Positions 34,025-44,090 of a stretch of DNA of 64,000 bases are shown here, piece by piece; within the stretch, counting starts at the first letter, position 1; each line of letters starts with the position of its first letter. Position numbers and translations under genes: made by a program. The notes below the pieces were generated by a model, which saw nothing but the letters and a program-made list of their open reading frames with translations, had not been told where the DNA came from and did no database searches. Where the stretch lies: contig CAWANF010000012.1 of assembly GCA_963783355.1 (NCBI GenBank), forward strand, positions 193,410-257,409, in the 5' to 3' direction. This DNA comes from CAWANF01 sp963783355. Its GTDB lineage: Bacteria > Bacteroidota > Rhodothermia > Balneolales > DATFMH01.

Positions 34025-36250
34025 TTGCATAGAACTTGCGTAGACAGGATTACAGAACAGCATCTCAGTCAATTAGCCTTGTTAAACGGTTTGTACACCA
34101 AACGATTAATTTATAGTATTTTAGTGGTTTTATGCCTTGTAATGGCTTCGGTGAAAAGCTATGCACAATCCCCGATTTATACCATCACTGCCGACAGCCT
34201 CAAACCGAATGGCAGTTACGATCTTTCCACTCTTTTATGGAAATATCAACCGGGTGATGTTCCCTCGTGGGCGAGTTCATCATACGACGATGCGAATTGG
34301 TCCCCAATATACACTTCGTTATCATCGAACAACGGCCCGAATGTTTACTGGACCGGTACAGGATGGTTTCGTATCAACCTGAAAATTGATACCAGCCTCG
34401 CAAGAACTCCCCTGAATCTCCGCATTCAACAATTTGGCGCTTCCGAAATCTTCCTAAATGGTATCCTCATTGAAAAACTGGGTAAAATTTCCAATGTGAA
34501 GTCGCTTCAACAAAACTATGTTACGTTTTCACCTTTACCCGAGAGTCCTCATGAAACGTTACCGCTAAAGCCAGATACGACCTATGTCCTTGCAATTCGG
34601 TATTCCATTCATTCGCTGGATTATTTGCATAAAATAGGCCTCAGCGGGGGATTCCATGTACATCTTATTAATATGAAATCGGCGGTATCCAGAACAATAA
34701 ATACCTATCGTCATTTTTACTCTTATATGATGTTTCTGATCGGTATCGCTCTGGCTATTTTCCTGCTCCACCTGATGTTATATATCTTTTACCCGGATAA
34801 GAGATCCAATCTTTTCTATGCGATACTGATAGGATTGTATGCTTTAATGAACTTATTACAGGTGTACAGTAATTTCACACATAATTTGAGTGTGTTCATT
34901 TTCATAGTAAAGCTTCAGTTTATTTCAATGATAATAATGACTTTGATAATCATTCAATTCAGTAATAATCTCATAGAACAGGCAAAAAGGTTGTGGAATT
35001 TTTCTGCCATTATTATCGGCGTGATATTGGGGATAATTTCATGGATATACGTGCTCAATGCCCGGGTATTTGTTTATTTATTCCTCTTAACAGTAATTGT
35101 CTTAGTTTTTTGGAAGATCATCTATAAGTTTATCAGCCAACATAAAAAAGATTCTTATCTCATTGGTTTCGGCATGTTGGTTACACTGTTTCTTGTAGGA
35201 ATTCAAATGCTGGTTAATATAGGCTGGATATCAAAAATGCCGGGTACAAGCAACGGTTTACTCGGTTCTTTCAGTGTATTGGGAATCATTATTTCCATGT
35301 CGGTTTATCTGGCCAAAGATGTTGCCGACACCAATAAGGACTTGAAGAAGAAACTTGGGGAAGTTCAGGAGCTTTCAAGGATAACTATTGCCCAAAAAGA
35401 AAAAGAAACGCAGCTTCTGTTATCTACCGAACGGGAAAAATCAAAAGCACAGGGAGCAATCTTGCGAGCCAAAACAGCGGAATTGCGGCTAAAAATCAGG
35501 CAATCGGAAAATGAGAGAAGAAAAAAAGAACTGGAAGATGCCCGCAAACTACAATTGTCCATGCTGCCGGAATCTCTGCCTCAATCTGAAAAATTCGATC
35601 TAGCATTTTATATGCAGACAGCTACTGAAGTTGGCGGAGATTACTATGATTATGCCCTGTCGGATGACGGAACGCTTACCGTGGCTATCGGAGACGCTAC
35701 CGGACACGGTCTGAAAGCCGGAACTCTTGTTACAGCTATCAAAAGTTTATTTCAGCTATTAGCCGACCAAAACGATATCCGTTCTATCTTTCATTCTATG
35801 AATCAATCGGTTCGGCAAATGAATCTTGGTATCTTATACATGGGAATGACGATAGCTAAACTTCAAAACGTTGACTCCGGACAAGCTGTTTTAAAGATAT
35901 CCGCAGCCGGAATGCCGCCCGCATTGATTTATCATGCTGAATCTATGAGTGTTGAACAACTTATTATGAAAGGTATGCCGCTCGGCACAAAGGTGGATTT
36001 CCCTTACGAAAAAAGAAAACTGAAATTGAACAGCGGTGATGTTTTATTACTGTTTTCAGACGGCATAACAGAACTTTTCAATATAGAAAAGGAAATGTTT
36101 GGAATTACCCGACTCATTTCTGTGTTCAAAGATTTGGCGTCGTTATCTTCACGAAATATTATTGAAGAATTACAGAAAACCATCTCCGATTGGCTGAATG
36201 GAAAACTTCCAGAAGATGATATTACTTTTATCGTAGCGAAAGTCCGTTAA
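34025..36250 (+). CDS. Membrane-bound SpoIIE/PP2C-type serine phosphatase with 7TM sensor
   Basis: After a signal-like segment there is a beta-sandwich, probably periplasmic, domain (~residues 50-215). Seven transmembrane helices of the 7TMR-DISM type follow (~residues 230-430), then a long coiled coil (~435-510). The C-terminal SpoIIE/PP2C domain opens 'ARKLQLSMLPESLPQ' and has 'EVGGDYYDYA' and 'VAIGDATGHGLKAGTLV', with the metal-binding aspartates. Such proteins dephosphorylate anti-sigma-factor antagonists in partner-switching signalling. The first codon is a TTG and the start is uncertain. No STAS or RsbW gene is adjacent. Confidence 0.85.
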   Translation: MHRTCVDRITEQHLSQLALLNGLYTKRLIYSILVVLCLVMASVKSYAQSPIYTITADSLKPNGSYDLSTLLWKYQPGDVPSWASSSYDDANWSPIYTSLSSNNGPNVYWTGTGWFRINLKIDTSLARTPLNLRIQQFGASEIFLNGILIEKLGKISNVKSLQQNYVTFSPLPESPHETLPLKPDTTYVLAIRYSIHSLDYLHKIGLSGGFHVHLINMKSAVSRTINTYRHFYSYMMFLIGIALAIFLLHLMLYIFYPDKRSNLFYAILIGLYALMNLLQVYSNFTHNLSVFIFIVKLQFISMIIMTLIIIQFSNNLIEQAKRLWNFSAIIIGVILGIISWIYVLNARVFVYLFLLTVIVLVFWKIIYKFISQHKKDSYLIGFGMLVTLFLVGIQMLVNIGWISKMPGTSNGLLGSFSVLGIIISMSVYLAKDVADTNKDLKKKLGEVQELSRITIAQKEKETQLLLSTEREKSKAQGAILRAKTAELRLKIRQSENERRKKELEDARKLQLSMLPESLPQSEKFDLAFYMQTATEVGGDYYDYALSDDGTLTVAIGDATGHGLKAGTLVTAIKSLFQLLADQNDIRSIFHSMNQSVRQMNLGILYMGMTIAKLQNVDSGQAVLKISAAGMPPALIYHAESMSVEQLIMKGMPLGTKVDFPYEKRKLKLNSGDVLLLFSDGITELFNIEKEMFGITRLISVFKDLASLSSRNIIEELQKTISDWLNGKLPEDDITFIVAKVR

Positions 36251-36417
36251 TATTTTACGATACTACCGGCCCGATTATGCTGATTGGCTGTCATATTGAT
36301 GGGCATTACGAAGTACAGGTTGTTTTACTTTCTTTATTTCCAAAAGATTGAAAACTCTTCGTTATATTGATATGATAAAAATGACCAGAAACCTTTAAAC
36401 AGACTTCAAATTATAAA

Positions 36418-39183
36418 ATGATACGTTGGCAAGGACTCGATATTGAGGCAGAAGGAAGTGGTATATCAAAACCATTAAGTGAACAGGTTAATCTTTTAGG
36501 TACCCTCCTGGGCCATGCAATACGAAAGCAGTCCGGTGAAGAAACATTTCAGCAGGTAGAAGAATTACGCAGCCTTTGCAAGCTCGCAAGAGAAAAAGGC
36601 GAAATTGAATATCGCCAGAAAGTAGTCGATACCTTAAAAAAGATGGATTTGAATCAACTGGTTTGGTTGATTCGGGCATACACTGGTTTCTTTCATCTCG
36701 TCAACAAAGCCGAACAGCTGGAAATCACGCGCATTAATCGCGAACGGACAATCCATGCCAATCCCGATGAAAGCCGCTCAGAATCTATCCTGGAAGCCGT
36801 AAATCAGTTAAATAAAAAGGGCTATAGTTCTGAGCAGGTTATTGAATTATTTTCGCGGCTGGACGTTCAGCCGACCCTGACCGCACACCCGACAGAAGCC
36901 CGCAGGCGCAGTATACTTTACAAGCAACAATCCATTTCAAAATTACTTAAACAATTACGCTACAAAGATTTGGCAATTGACGAACGGGATGGTATTTATA
37001 ATGAGTTATACCATATGATTCAATTGATGCTGGCCACTGATGAATTGCGTCCGCAGCGTTTAAGTGTCAAAGATGAAATCCAGCACGGGTTGTATTTCTG
37101 TAAAACGACATTGTGGGATGTCGTTCCGCAAATTTATGGCGATGTAAAAAATGCCATCGAGCATTTTTATAATGAATATCCGGATTTACCAACGATCCTG
37201 AGATATCGTTCATGGATTGGAGGCGACCGTGATGGGAATCCCTATGTCACTCCTGAAATCACCCAATACACATTGAACGAGCATCGCAGTGCCGTACTAA
37301 ATTTATATCGGGATGAATTACGTCAGCTGCACAGAGACCTGAGTGTTTCCAGCCGGTATGTTCCCCTGCCGGATTGGTGGACTGAATCCGCCGGTGAAGA
37401 AATTGCGTTTACCGAGGAGCCATTCAGGGCTAAAATCGTCACTATGATTCAAAAGATGGACAAACTTATCAATCAAATTGATAATCCATCTATCTCGGTT
37501 GATTATACACTGGATGATTTCAAAAAGGATTTATCTGAGATAAAAGAGGCGCTTATCTTTGCCGGAATGAATGACATTGCCGAACGCGGACGACTGAGTG
37601 ACCTGCTCATCCGGGTTAATACGTTTGGTTTTCATTTCGCTTCCATCGACATCCGCCAGCATAGCGGTGTTCACGAAGGTGCTGTATCCGAATTGCTTAA
37701 AAAAGCGGGCATTACTGAAAATTATGCTGATCTCGATGAAGAAGAACGCTTAAAAATCCTGACCAGTGAACTAAACAATCCACGTCCTCTTTTACACCGT
37801 GACGCCAAGGTCAGTGAAAGCACGCGAACCTTGCTGGACACCTTCGAGGTTATTCGTAAAGCAGTAGAACAGGATCCTAATAGTATCCAGTCGTACATCA
37901 TCAGTATGACGCACGAAATCAGCGATATGCTGGAGGTGCTCTTACTCGCTAAAGAAGTGGGCATTTGGATTAACAGAAACGGTGATACTATCAGCCCGAT
38001 TGACATTGTCCCCTTATTTGAAACTATAGACGACCTCGAACGTGGTGCTTCATTACTTGAAAAGCTTTTTGACAACCCGGTATATAAAATACAATTAAAC
38101 GCACGCGATCATTTCCAGGAAATCATGCTGGGATATTCCGACAGCAACAAAGACGGCGGATACTGGATGGCGAACTGGGCACTGCACAAAGCTCAGCGAA
38201 CTTTAAGCGAAACCTGCCGTAAATATGATATTTCTTTCCGTTTGTTTCACGGACGTGGCGGAACCGTTGGCCGTGGCGGCGGCCGAGCCAACCAGGCTAT
38301 CTCGGCTATGCCGGCATCCTGCCACAATGGTAAAATCCGGTTTACGGAACAGGGCGAAGTCATCACATTTCGATATGCCCTGCCGGCTATTGCACACCGG
38401 CACCTGGAACAGATCATGAATGCCATGATCCTGTCCACAGCAAATGCTGATCAAAAACGAAAAGATACTGCCATCAGCCCCACTGTGGAATCGGCCGATT
38501 TGATGGAAGAAATTGCACAGGAATCGATGGACAAATATCGTTCTCTTATCGATCACCCCGATTTTTGGAAGTTTTACTCATCCGTCACGCCAATCAGGCA
38601 TATCAGTAACTTACATATTGCCTCACGGCCGGTATCCCGGGCTAAGGGAAATGATCTCAATCTGGAATCTATGCGTGCTATTCCATGGAATTTTGCATGG
38701 ACCCAAACTCGCTATAATGTCCCGGGCTGGTTTGGAATAGGACAGGCCATCGGTAAAAAAGCAGATAAACCAGAAGTGCTTGAAAAGTTGAGAGAATTGT
38801 ACCGCGAATGGCCATTTTTCCAGGCTGTTTTAAACAATGCACAACGGGAAATGGCGCGAAGTGAACTTTCTATCGCTCAACAATATGTGAATGGCCTTGC
38901 ACCCAAAGGAATTCATGATTTCGATCAGACCATACGAAGTGATTTTGAACAGGCCAAAAAGGCCATTCTGTCTATAACTGAGTTCAAGGACTTGCTCGAT
39001 AACAGTCCGGTCATTCAAAAATCCATACGATTGAGAAATCCCTACACGGATGTGTTGAACCTGATCCAAACGGAGCTTTTATCGCGCTGGGGTAAAGAGC
39101 ATCAGGAAATCAATAAGGAAATTGGACGTGGCATCCTGTTGAGCCTGAACGGCCTTGCCGCTGCCATGCAAAGCACAGGATAA
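36418..39183 (+). CDS. ppc: Phosphoenolpyruvate carboxylase
   Basis: This 921-residue protein converts PEP and bicarbonate to oxaloacetate, replenishing the TCA cycle. Signature motifs are present: 'LTAHPTEARRRS' with the catalytic histidine (~residue 158), 'WIGGDRDGNPYVT', 'MLGYSDSNKDGGYWMANW' and the glycine loop 'FHGRGGTVGRGGG'. The length is normal for the bacterial-type enzyme and the C-terminus 'NGLAAAMQSTG' fits the family. The methyltransferase gene starts just downstream. Confidence 0.96.
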   Translation: MIRWQGLDIEAEGSGISKPLSEQVNLLGTLLGHAIRKQSGEETFQQVEELRSLCKLAREKGEIEYRQKVVDTLKKMDLNQLVWLIRAYTGFFHLVNKAEQLEITRINRERTIHANPDESRSESILEAVNQLNKKGYSSEQVIELFSRLDVQPTLTAHPTEARRRSILYKQQSISKLLKQLRYKDLAIDERDGIYNELYHMIQLMLATDELRPQRLSVKDEIQHGLYFCKTTLWDVVPQIYGDVKNAIEHFYNEYPDLPTILRYRSWIGGDRDGNPYVTPEITQYTLNEHRSAVLNLYRDELRQLHRDLSVSSRYVPLPDWWTESAGEEIAFTEEPFRAKIVTMIQKMDKLINQIDNPSISVDYTLDDFKKDLSEIKEALIFAGMNDIAERGRLSDLLIRVNTFGFHFASIDIRQHSGVHEGAVSELLKKAGITENYADLDEEERLKILTSELNNPRPLLHRDAKVSESTRTLLDTFEVIRKAVEQDPNSIQSYIISMTHEISDMLEVLLLAKEVGIWINRNGDTISPIDIVPLFETIDDLERGASLLEKLFDNPVYKIQLNARDHFQEIMLGYSDSNKDGGYWMANWALHKAQRTLSETCRKYDISFRLFHGRGGTVGRGGGRANQAISAMPASCHNGKIRFTEQGEVITFRYALPAIAHRHLEQIMNAMILSTANADQKRKDTAISPTVESADLMEEIAQESMDKYRSLIDHPDFWKFYSSVTPIRHISNLHIASRPVSRAKGNDLNLESMRAIPWNFAWTQTRYNVPGWFGIGQAIGKKADKPEVLEKLRELYREWPFFQAVLNNAQREMARSELSIAQQYVNGLAPKGIHDFDQTIRSDFEQAKKAILSITEFKDLLDNSPVIQKSIRLRNPYTDVLNLIQTELLSRWGKEHQEINKEIGRGILLSLNGLAAAMQSTG

Positions 39184-39205
39184 ACATCATCATCATTCAA
39201 ACTTT

Positions 39206-40375
39206 GTGAGTTCCATTAAATTCAATATGGTTGCGAGGACGCTGTTCGGACTGGAACAGGTCCTTGCCGATGAGTTACGTACTTTAGGAGCCGAACAAAT
39301 TCAGGTTTTAAATCGTGCCGTTCAATTCAGTGGTGACATGGCCCTGATGTACGAAGCGAATTTATGCCTGCGCTCGGCATTAAGTATTTTGTGTCCATTA
39401 GTCACTTTCAAGGCAACCAACGAGGATATTTTATATCTGAAAATCAGGGATATTAACTGGCGTCAATTCCTGAATGCCGACAGTACGTTCGCTATCGATA
39501 CATCAGTTCATTCTGCTTACTTCACTCATTCCCACTATGTCGCATTACGGGCGAAAGATGCTATAGTGGATCAATTCCGGGAAGAAACGGGGATCCGTCC
39601 ATCGGTAAATGTTGATGATCCTGATTTACAACTCAACCTACATATTTCCAACGATACCTGTACCCTTTCCCTCGACAGTTCCGGAGACTCTCTGCATCGC
39701 CGTGGTTACCGAAAAGGAACCAATATAGCTCCGTTAAATGAAGTTTTAGCGGCAGGAATGGTATTATTATCCGGCTGGGATGGGAAAAGTCATTTTATCG
39801 ACCCGATGTGCGGTTCGGGGACTATTGTTATTGAAGCGGCCCTTTTTGCTTTGAATATTCCGCCGGGCACCTTAAGGGAAAAATTCGGTTTTATGAATTG
39901 GAAAACGTTTGATCCCGCATTATGGAAACAGATTGAAAATAAATGTATATCCAGGATCAGAACTTCCGGCTTCGAATTTATCGCTTCTGACATTTCAGGA
40001 AAATCACTCAATTTAGCCAAAGATAATATTGAGGCAGCGGGCCTGACCGGTAAAATCAAAATGATTAAAAAACCTTTTCAGGAATTGTTGCCTCCCCGCT
40101 CTGATAAAGGTGGTATTATTATTATGAATCCTCCTTATGGGGAACGAATGCAAAAACAAGCAATCGATGACTTTTACAAGAGTATCGGAGATCAACTAAA
40201 AAGCCATTACCAAGGCTATAAAGCATGGATAATCAGTTCAAATAACAATGCCCTCAAACGAATCGGACTTCATGCCTCAAAAAGAATCACTCTTTATAAT
40301 GGCCCGCTGGAATGCAAATTCCAAAAATATGAATTGTACGAGGGAAGTAAAAAACGAAACCGGTATAAGCATTAA
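39206..40375 (+). CDS. THUMP-domain class I RNA methyltransferase (RlmL-N-like)
   Basis: The N-terminal THUMP-bearing half includes 'RTLFGLEQVLADELRTLGA' and 'DPDLQLNLHISNDTCTLSLD'. The SAM-binding methyltransferase half has 'IDPMCGSGTIVIEAAL', 'ASDISGKSLNLAKDNIEAAG' and the catalytic 'MNPPYGERM'. This matches the RlmL/TrmN-type family that makes N2-methylguanosine in rRNA or tRNA. I chose a GTG at 39206 as a start just after the ppc stop. The longer frame (39155) would overlap ppc, and an ATG at 39227 is also possible. Confidence 0.88.
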   Translation: MSSIKFNMVARTLFGLEQVLADELRTLGAEQIQVLNRAVQFSGDMALMYEANLCLRSALSILCPLVTFKATNEDILYLKIRDINWRQFLNADSTFAIDTSVHSAYFTHSHYVALRAKDAIVDQFREETGIRPSVNVDDPDLQLNLHISNDTCTLSLDSSGDSLHRRGYRKGTNIAPLNEVLAAGMVLLSGWDGKSHFIDPMCGSGTIVIEAALFALNIPPGTLREKFGFMNWKTFDPALWKQIENKCISRIRTSGFEFIASDISGKSLNLAKDNIEAAGLTGKIKMIKKPFQELLPPRSDKGGIIIMNPPYGERMQKQAIDDFYKSIGDQLKSHYQGYKAWIISSNNNALKRIGLHASKRITLYNGPLECKFQKYELYEGSKKRNRYKH

Positions 40376-40655
40376 GTTACCGGCCGTATTCAATGGATTC
40401 TGAATCAATTTCAATCAGTCCTGTTTTTCCCGGCTTATAATATTCCTCTTGAAGCTTATTTGTAATTATGAGTAATAACAAAACTTTGTTTACACCTTAT
40501 TCCGTACTCCGTTTTCCGCATTCCATTCTTCTTAAAATCACAATTTTTGGACAACTTTCATCAAAAAAAGGATAGCTATATCCGGTTTCATTTGATATGT
40601 TTCTATTGAGAGGTATAAAATACGTTCATTAAGCTGTCAGAAGGGAGAATGCCGC

Positions 40656-41741
40656 ATGAGAAGCATTATCAAAAACAGTATACTGATTATTCTTGGACTT
40701 ATAGTTCTTGGCTTGGTTATTATTGCACTGGAAAATTTACGGGAAGCTCACTCCCGAAATAGAAAATACGAGGCAAAAACCCTCAGCAAAACGGAAAAAG
40801 GCCTGATCGATGAAGCAATGTGGTTAAAGAGCGTCCGTGGCAACCAGGTCTGGCCAAAATTATCGGAAACGAATATTCCTGTCATACTATTTAACGACCG
40901 TTACGAATTCCTTGTTGGCATGGATAATCCACCTTCAGCATGGACCCAAGTAGAAAATAATACGATAAACGGAAGTATTTATTACAGAAAACCAGTAAGC
41001 AATCCACAGGCTTTTGCCGTTTTGGTCGGTGACAAATGGGCAGGCAGCCTTGGAACACCAAATCGGATGAACAGGGAATATTATTTGGGTATTCGAAGCA
41101 AGTTACCCCCCGTAATCGCCCAACTTTTCCCGTATCAGTATGCAACGGTAACACCGGATATGCATGTTGTGGGAATTCTTCACGAAGTTTTTCATGCCTT
41201 CCAGGCAACTGAATCACCGGATCACTTTTCAAATGCTAACGAAAGCTACGCTGCTGAAAAAGACTATCCATATTCCGACAACAACCTTAATACATTATGG
41301 AACATGGAGGGATATTATTTATGGAAAGCTTTAGAAGAAGAACAACCCGATTCGGTTCGCGCAAATGTTAAAAAATTCCTGGCAATCCGCCAGGATCGCC
41401 GAATTCAGGGAAAATTAAGTAATCCTCAAATTAATTTTGAACGGGAAACAGAATGGCTCGAGGGCCTCGCAAAATATAGTGAGTACCGATTCTACGAACT
41501 GGCGGCTGTCCGACGTAATAAACCGATACTGGTTCATTACCGAAAAACAATTCCACAACAAATCCACGATTTTAGCACGTTAAAATCAAAATTGGGTAAC
41601 AAGCATTCTGATTACCGGTTTTATATCAGCGGGATGGCACAAGCCAAAATCCTGGACAAACTGATCCCAGATTGGAAAACCACTGCATTTGACGATACCA
41701 CTTCCCTCGAAAACTTATTGCAGAAAGCGGTCTATCAATAA
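40656..41741 (+). CDS. Membrane-anchored HExxH protein, putative metallopeptidase
   Basis: This 361-residue protein has one N-terminal membrane anchor (IIKNSILIILGLIVLGLVII) and a soluble domain outside the cytoplasm. A zinc-type motif 'GILHEVFHAFQ' (HExxH) is at about residue 175, and 'TEWLEGLAKYSEYRFYEL' further on could supply a glutamate third ligand as in gluzincins. No named family is recognised. A strong Shine-Dalgarno (AGAAGGGAG) precedes the ATG. It may be co-transcribed with the DUF4405 gene 28 bp downstream. Confidence 0.6.
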   Translation: MRSIIKNSILIILGLIVLGLVIIALENLREAHSRNRKYEAKTLSKTEKGLIDEAMWLKSVRGNQVWPKLSETNIPVILFNDRYEFLVGMDNPPSAWTQVENNTINGSIYYRKPVSNPQAFAVLVGDKWAGSLGTPNRMNREYYLGIRSKLPPVIAQLFPYQYATVTPDMHVVGILHEVFHAFQATESPDHFSNANESYAAEKDYPYSDNNLNTLWNMEGYYLWKALEEEQPDSVRANVKKFLAIRQDRRIQGKLSNPQINFERETEWLEGLAKYSEYRFYELAAVRRNKPILVHYRKTIPQQIHDFSTLKSKLGNKHSDYRFYISGMAQAKILDKLIPDWKTTAFDDTTSLENLLQKAVYQ

Positions 41742-41769
41742 ATTTCTATTCCTTTTGATCCCGGATATT

Positions 41770-42234
41770 ATGAAAGTCAAAAAGCCAGCACTAAACTTTA
41801 TTATCGATTCAATCGCATTCGGAATCTTTGTGTTCCTGGCAGCCAGTGGCATACTGATGCAATATATCCTGCCCCCCGGTACGGGACGTATTTATACCAT
41901 CTGGAGTCTAAATCGGCACGATTGGGGAACCATTCATTTCTGGATTGCCATATTTTTTTTAGCAACCCTTTCATTACATATCATTTTTCACTGGGACTGG
42001 ATTGTCTGTCGTTTAAAAGGGCGTAATTGTGATGATAAAACTACACGAATCAGGGTATTAATTGGAATTTTTGCCCTGATAGCATTAGTGGCACTGGCGC
42101 TTGCCCCCATTTTTAGTTCAGTTCAAAAAGCTTCACCCGGATTGCACCGGCGTACTTCAATGAATATGACCCTTCCTAAAAAAGTTACTCCTTCCATCTC
42201 GGTAAAATCCATCCTTATCATTCAGCTAACATAA
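41770..42234 (+). CDS. DUF4405 membrane protein (cytochrome b561-like)
   Basis: This ~154-residue protein has three to four transmembrane helices. Histidines in 'RHDWGTIHFWIAIFF' and 'SLHIIFHWDWIV' fit the DUF4405 group, related to cytochrome b561 and ferric reductase membrane domains. The C-terminal tail ('SMNMTLPKKVTPSISVKS') is unlike a folded domain and could be a frameshifted end. The ATG at 41770 was chosen; the open frame from 41689 overlaps the upstream gene. Confidence 0.65.
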   Translation: MKVKKPALNFIIDSIAFGIFVFLAASGILMQYILPPGTGRIYTIWSLNRHDWGTIHFWIAIFFLATLSLHIIFHWDWIVCRLKGRNCDDKTTRIRVLIGIFALIALVALALAPIFSSVQKASPGLHRRTSMNMTLPKKVTPSISVKSILIIQLT

Positions 42235-42351
42235 TATTATTCAATTCAGTCGGACTGTTATCCGGTTTCTCAAAAAACAATAAAGTTTTTTTCATAACTT
42301 CGTTACGTTATCCGACGTTTGATTCTATAAATCGTAGCTGAATTTTTATTT

Positions 42352-43047
42352 ATGCATAAAAATCCACATAAAGAACATCATTTCATGGCCAGCGAAACGG
42401 TACGTGATATCGTTATCGGCATGTCCGATGGCCTCACTGTGCCTTTTGCCCTCGCCGCCGGTTTGTCCGGAGCTGTTGTATCTTCAGTCATTATCATCAC
42501 AGCCGGCTTAGCTGAAATAGCTGCAGGTTCAATAGCAATGGGGCTGGGTGGTTATCTCGCTGCAAAAAGTGACTCGGAACATTATACCAGTGAAAAAGCC
42601 CGTGAAGAAAGAGAAGTGCTTGAAAAGCCAGACGATGAAAAAGAAGAGGTCGCAATGATCTTCCGTTCTTACGGACTTACCGAAGAGGAAGTGACTCCGG
42701 TCGTTGAAAAAATGAGTCAAAATCCTCCCATGTGGGTCGATTTTATGATGCGATACGAATTGGGCCTGGAAGAACCCAATCCCAAACGTGCTTTTCAGAG
42801 TGCCATCACCATTGCTTTTTCGTACATTGCCGGAGGTTTAATTCCATTGAGTCCGTACATGATAGTCGCACATGCCAGAATGGCTTTGGTGTTTTCTGTT
42901 ATCGTTACCTTGTTCGCCTTATTGGTTTTTGGATATATCAAAGGACGTTTTACCGGAACCAAACAATGGCGTTCAGCTATAGAAACAATGTTTATCGGTG
43001 GAATCGCAGCAACTGCGGCATTTGCCATCGCTCACGCTATTTCCTAA
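42352..43047 (+). CDS. VIT1/CCC1-family metal transporter
   Basis: This 231-residue protein has the VIT1 opening 'RDIVIGMSDGLTVPFALAAG', then 'LAEIAAGSIAMGLGGYLAAK'. A cytosolic metal-binding helical domain rich in glutamate ('KAREEREVLEKPDDEKEEVA') and three more helices follow. These proteins export Fe2+/Mn2+ from the cytoplasm using protons. It stands between the DUF4405 gene and galE. Confidence 0.93.
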   Translation: MHKNPHKEHHFMASETVRDIVIGMSDGLTVPFALAAGLSGAVVSSVIIITAGLAEIAAGSIAMGLGGYLAAKSDSEHYTSEKAREEREVLEKPDDEKEEVAMIFRSYGLTEEEVTPVVEKMSQNPPMWVDFMMRYELGLEEPNPKRAFQSAITIAFSYIAGGLIPLSPYMIVAHARMALVFSVIVTLFALLVFGYIKGRFTGTKQWRSAIETMFIGGIAATAAFAIAHAIS

Positions 43048-43079
43048 ATAAAATTTACAAACATTATTAGAGAATAAAG

Positions 43080-44090
43080 ATGAACGTTTTAGTCACCGGA
43101 GGTGCCGGATATATTGGAAGCCACACTTGTGTGGAACTGCTGAATGCCGGCCATAATATTGTCGTTGTTGATAATCTGTTCAACAGCAAAGAAGAATCAT
43201 TAAAGAGAGTGGAAGAATTGACCGGTAAGTCTTTGACATTTTATAAAGTGGATTTACTTGATCGGGAAGCCCTCGATGATGTGTTTGAAAATAATGATAT
43301 CGATGCGGTCATCCATTTTGCAGGATTAAAAGCCGTTGGAGAATCGGTGTCTATCCCACTTCGTTATTATCATAATAATATCACCGGGACTCTGATCTTG
43401 TGTGAAGTCATGATTAAGCACAATGTAAAAAAAATTGTATTCAGTTCTTCTGCAACGGTTTACGGAGATCCTCATAAGGTCCCTATCACCGAAGATTTTC
43501 CTTTGTCAGCCACCAATCCCTACGGAAGTACCAAATTGATGATTGAAGATATTCTTCGCGATGTGTATGTCTCAGACAACGCATGGGACATCGCTATTCT
43601 GCGGTATTTCAATCCTGTTGGAGCTCATTCAAGTGGACGTATCGGTGAAGATCCCAATGGTATTCCAAATAATCTGTTGCCTTACATTTCACAGGTTGCC
43701 GTAGGAAAATTGAATCAATTATCTGTATTTGGAAATGATTATCCGACATCCGACGGAACCGGTGTTCGTGATTATATCCATGTTGTTGATTTAGCAATCG
43801 GCCATTTAAAAGCGCTTGAGGTATTGGATGGCAAACATGGCGTACAGTCCTATAATCTGGGAACCGGGAAAGGTTATTCCGTACTCGATATGGTCAAAGC
43901 CTTTGAGAAAGCATCCGGCAAGCCTGTCCCTTATAAAATTGTAGATCGCCGTCCGGGTGATATCGCTGCCTGCTATGCCGATCCGGCAAAAGCCAAGAAA
44001 GAGCTGGGCTGGTCAGCCGAAAAGAATATTGACGACATGTGCAAGGATGCCTGGAACTGGCAATCCAACAATCCGAATGGTTATGAATAA
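43080..44090 (+). CDS. galE: UDP-glucose 4-epimerase
   Basis: This 336-residue SDR-family epimerase has the NAD motif 'MNVLVTGGAGYIGSHT', the catalytic serine in 'VFSSSATVYGDP' and 'NPYGSTK' containing the Y-x-x-x-K pair. The C-terminal 'RRPGDIAACYADPAKAKKEL' binds the UDP-sugar. It interconverts UDP-glucose and UDP-galactose for galactose use and glycan synthesis. Its end overlaps the next gene by 8 bp. Confidence 0.96.
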   Translation: MNVLVTGGAGYIGSHTCVELLNAGHNIVVVDNLFNSKEESLKRVEELTGKSLTFYKVDLLDREALDDVFENNDIDAVIHFAGLKAVGESVSIPLRYYHNNITGTLILCEVMIKHNVKKIVFSSSATVYGDPHKVPITEDFPLSATNPYGSTKLMIEDILRDVYVSDNAWDIAILRYFNPVGAHSSGRIGEDPNGIPNNLLPYISQVAVGKLNQLSVFGNDYPTSDGTGVRDYIHVVDLAIGHLKALEVLDGKHGVQSYNLGTGKGYSVLDMVKAFEKASGKPVPYKIVDRRPGDIAACYADPAKAKKELGWSAEKNIDDMCKDAWNWQSNNPNGYE

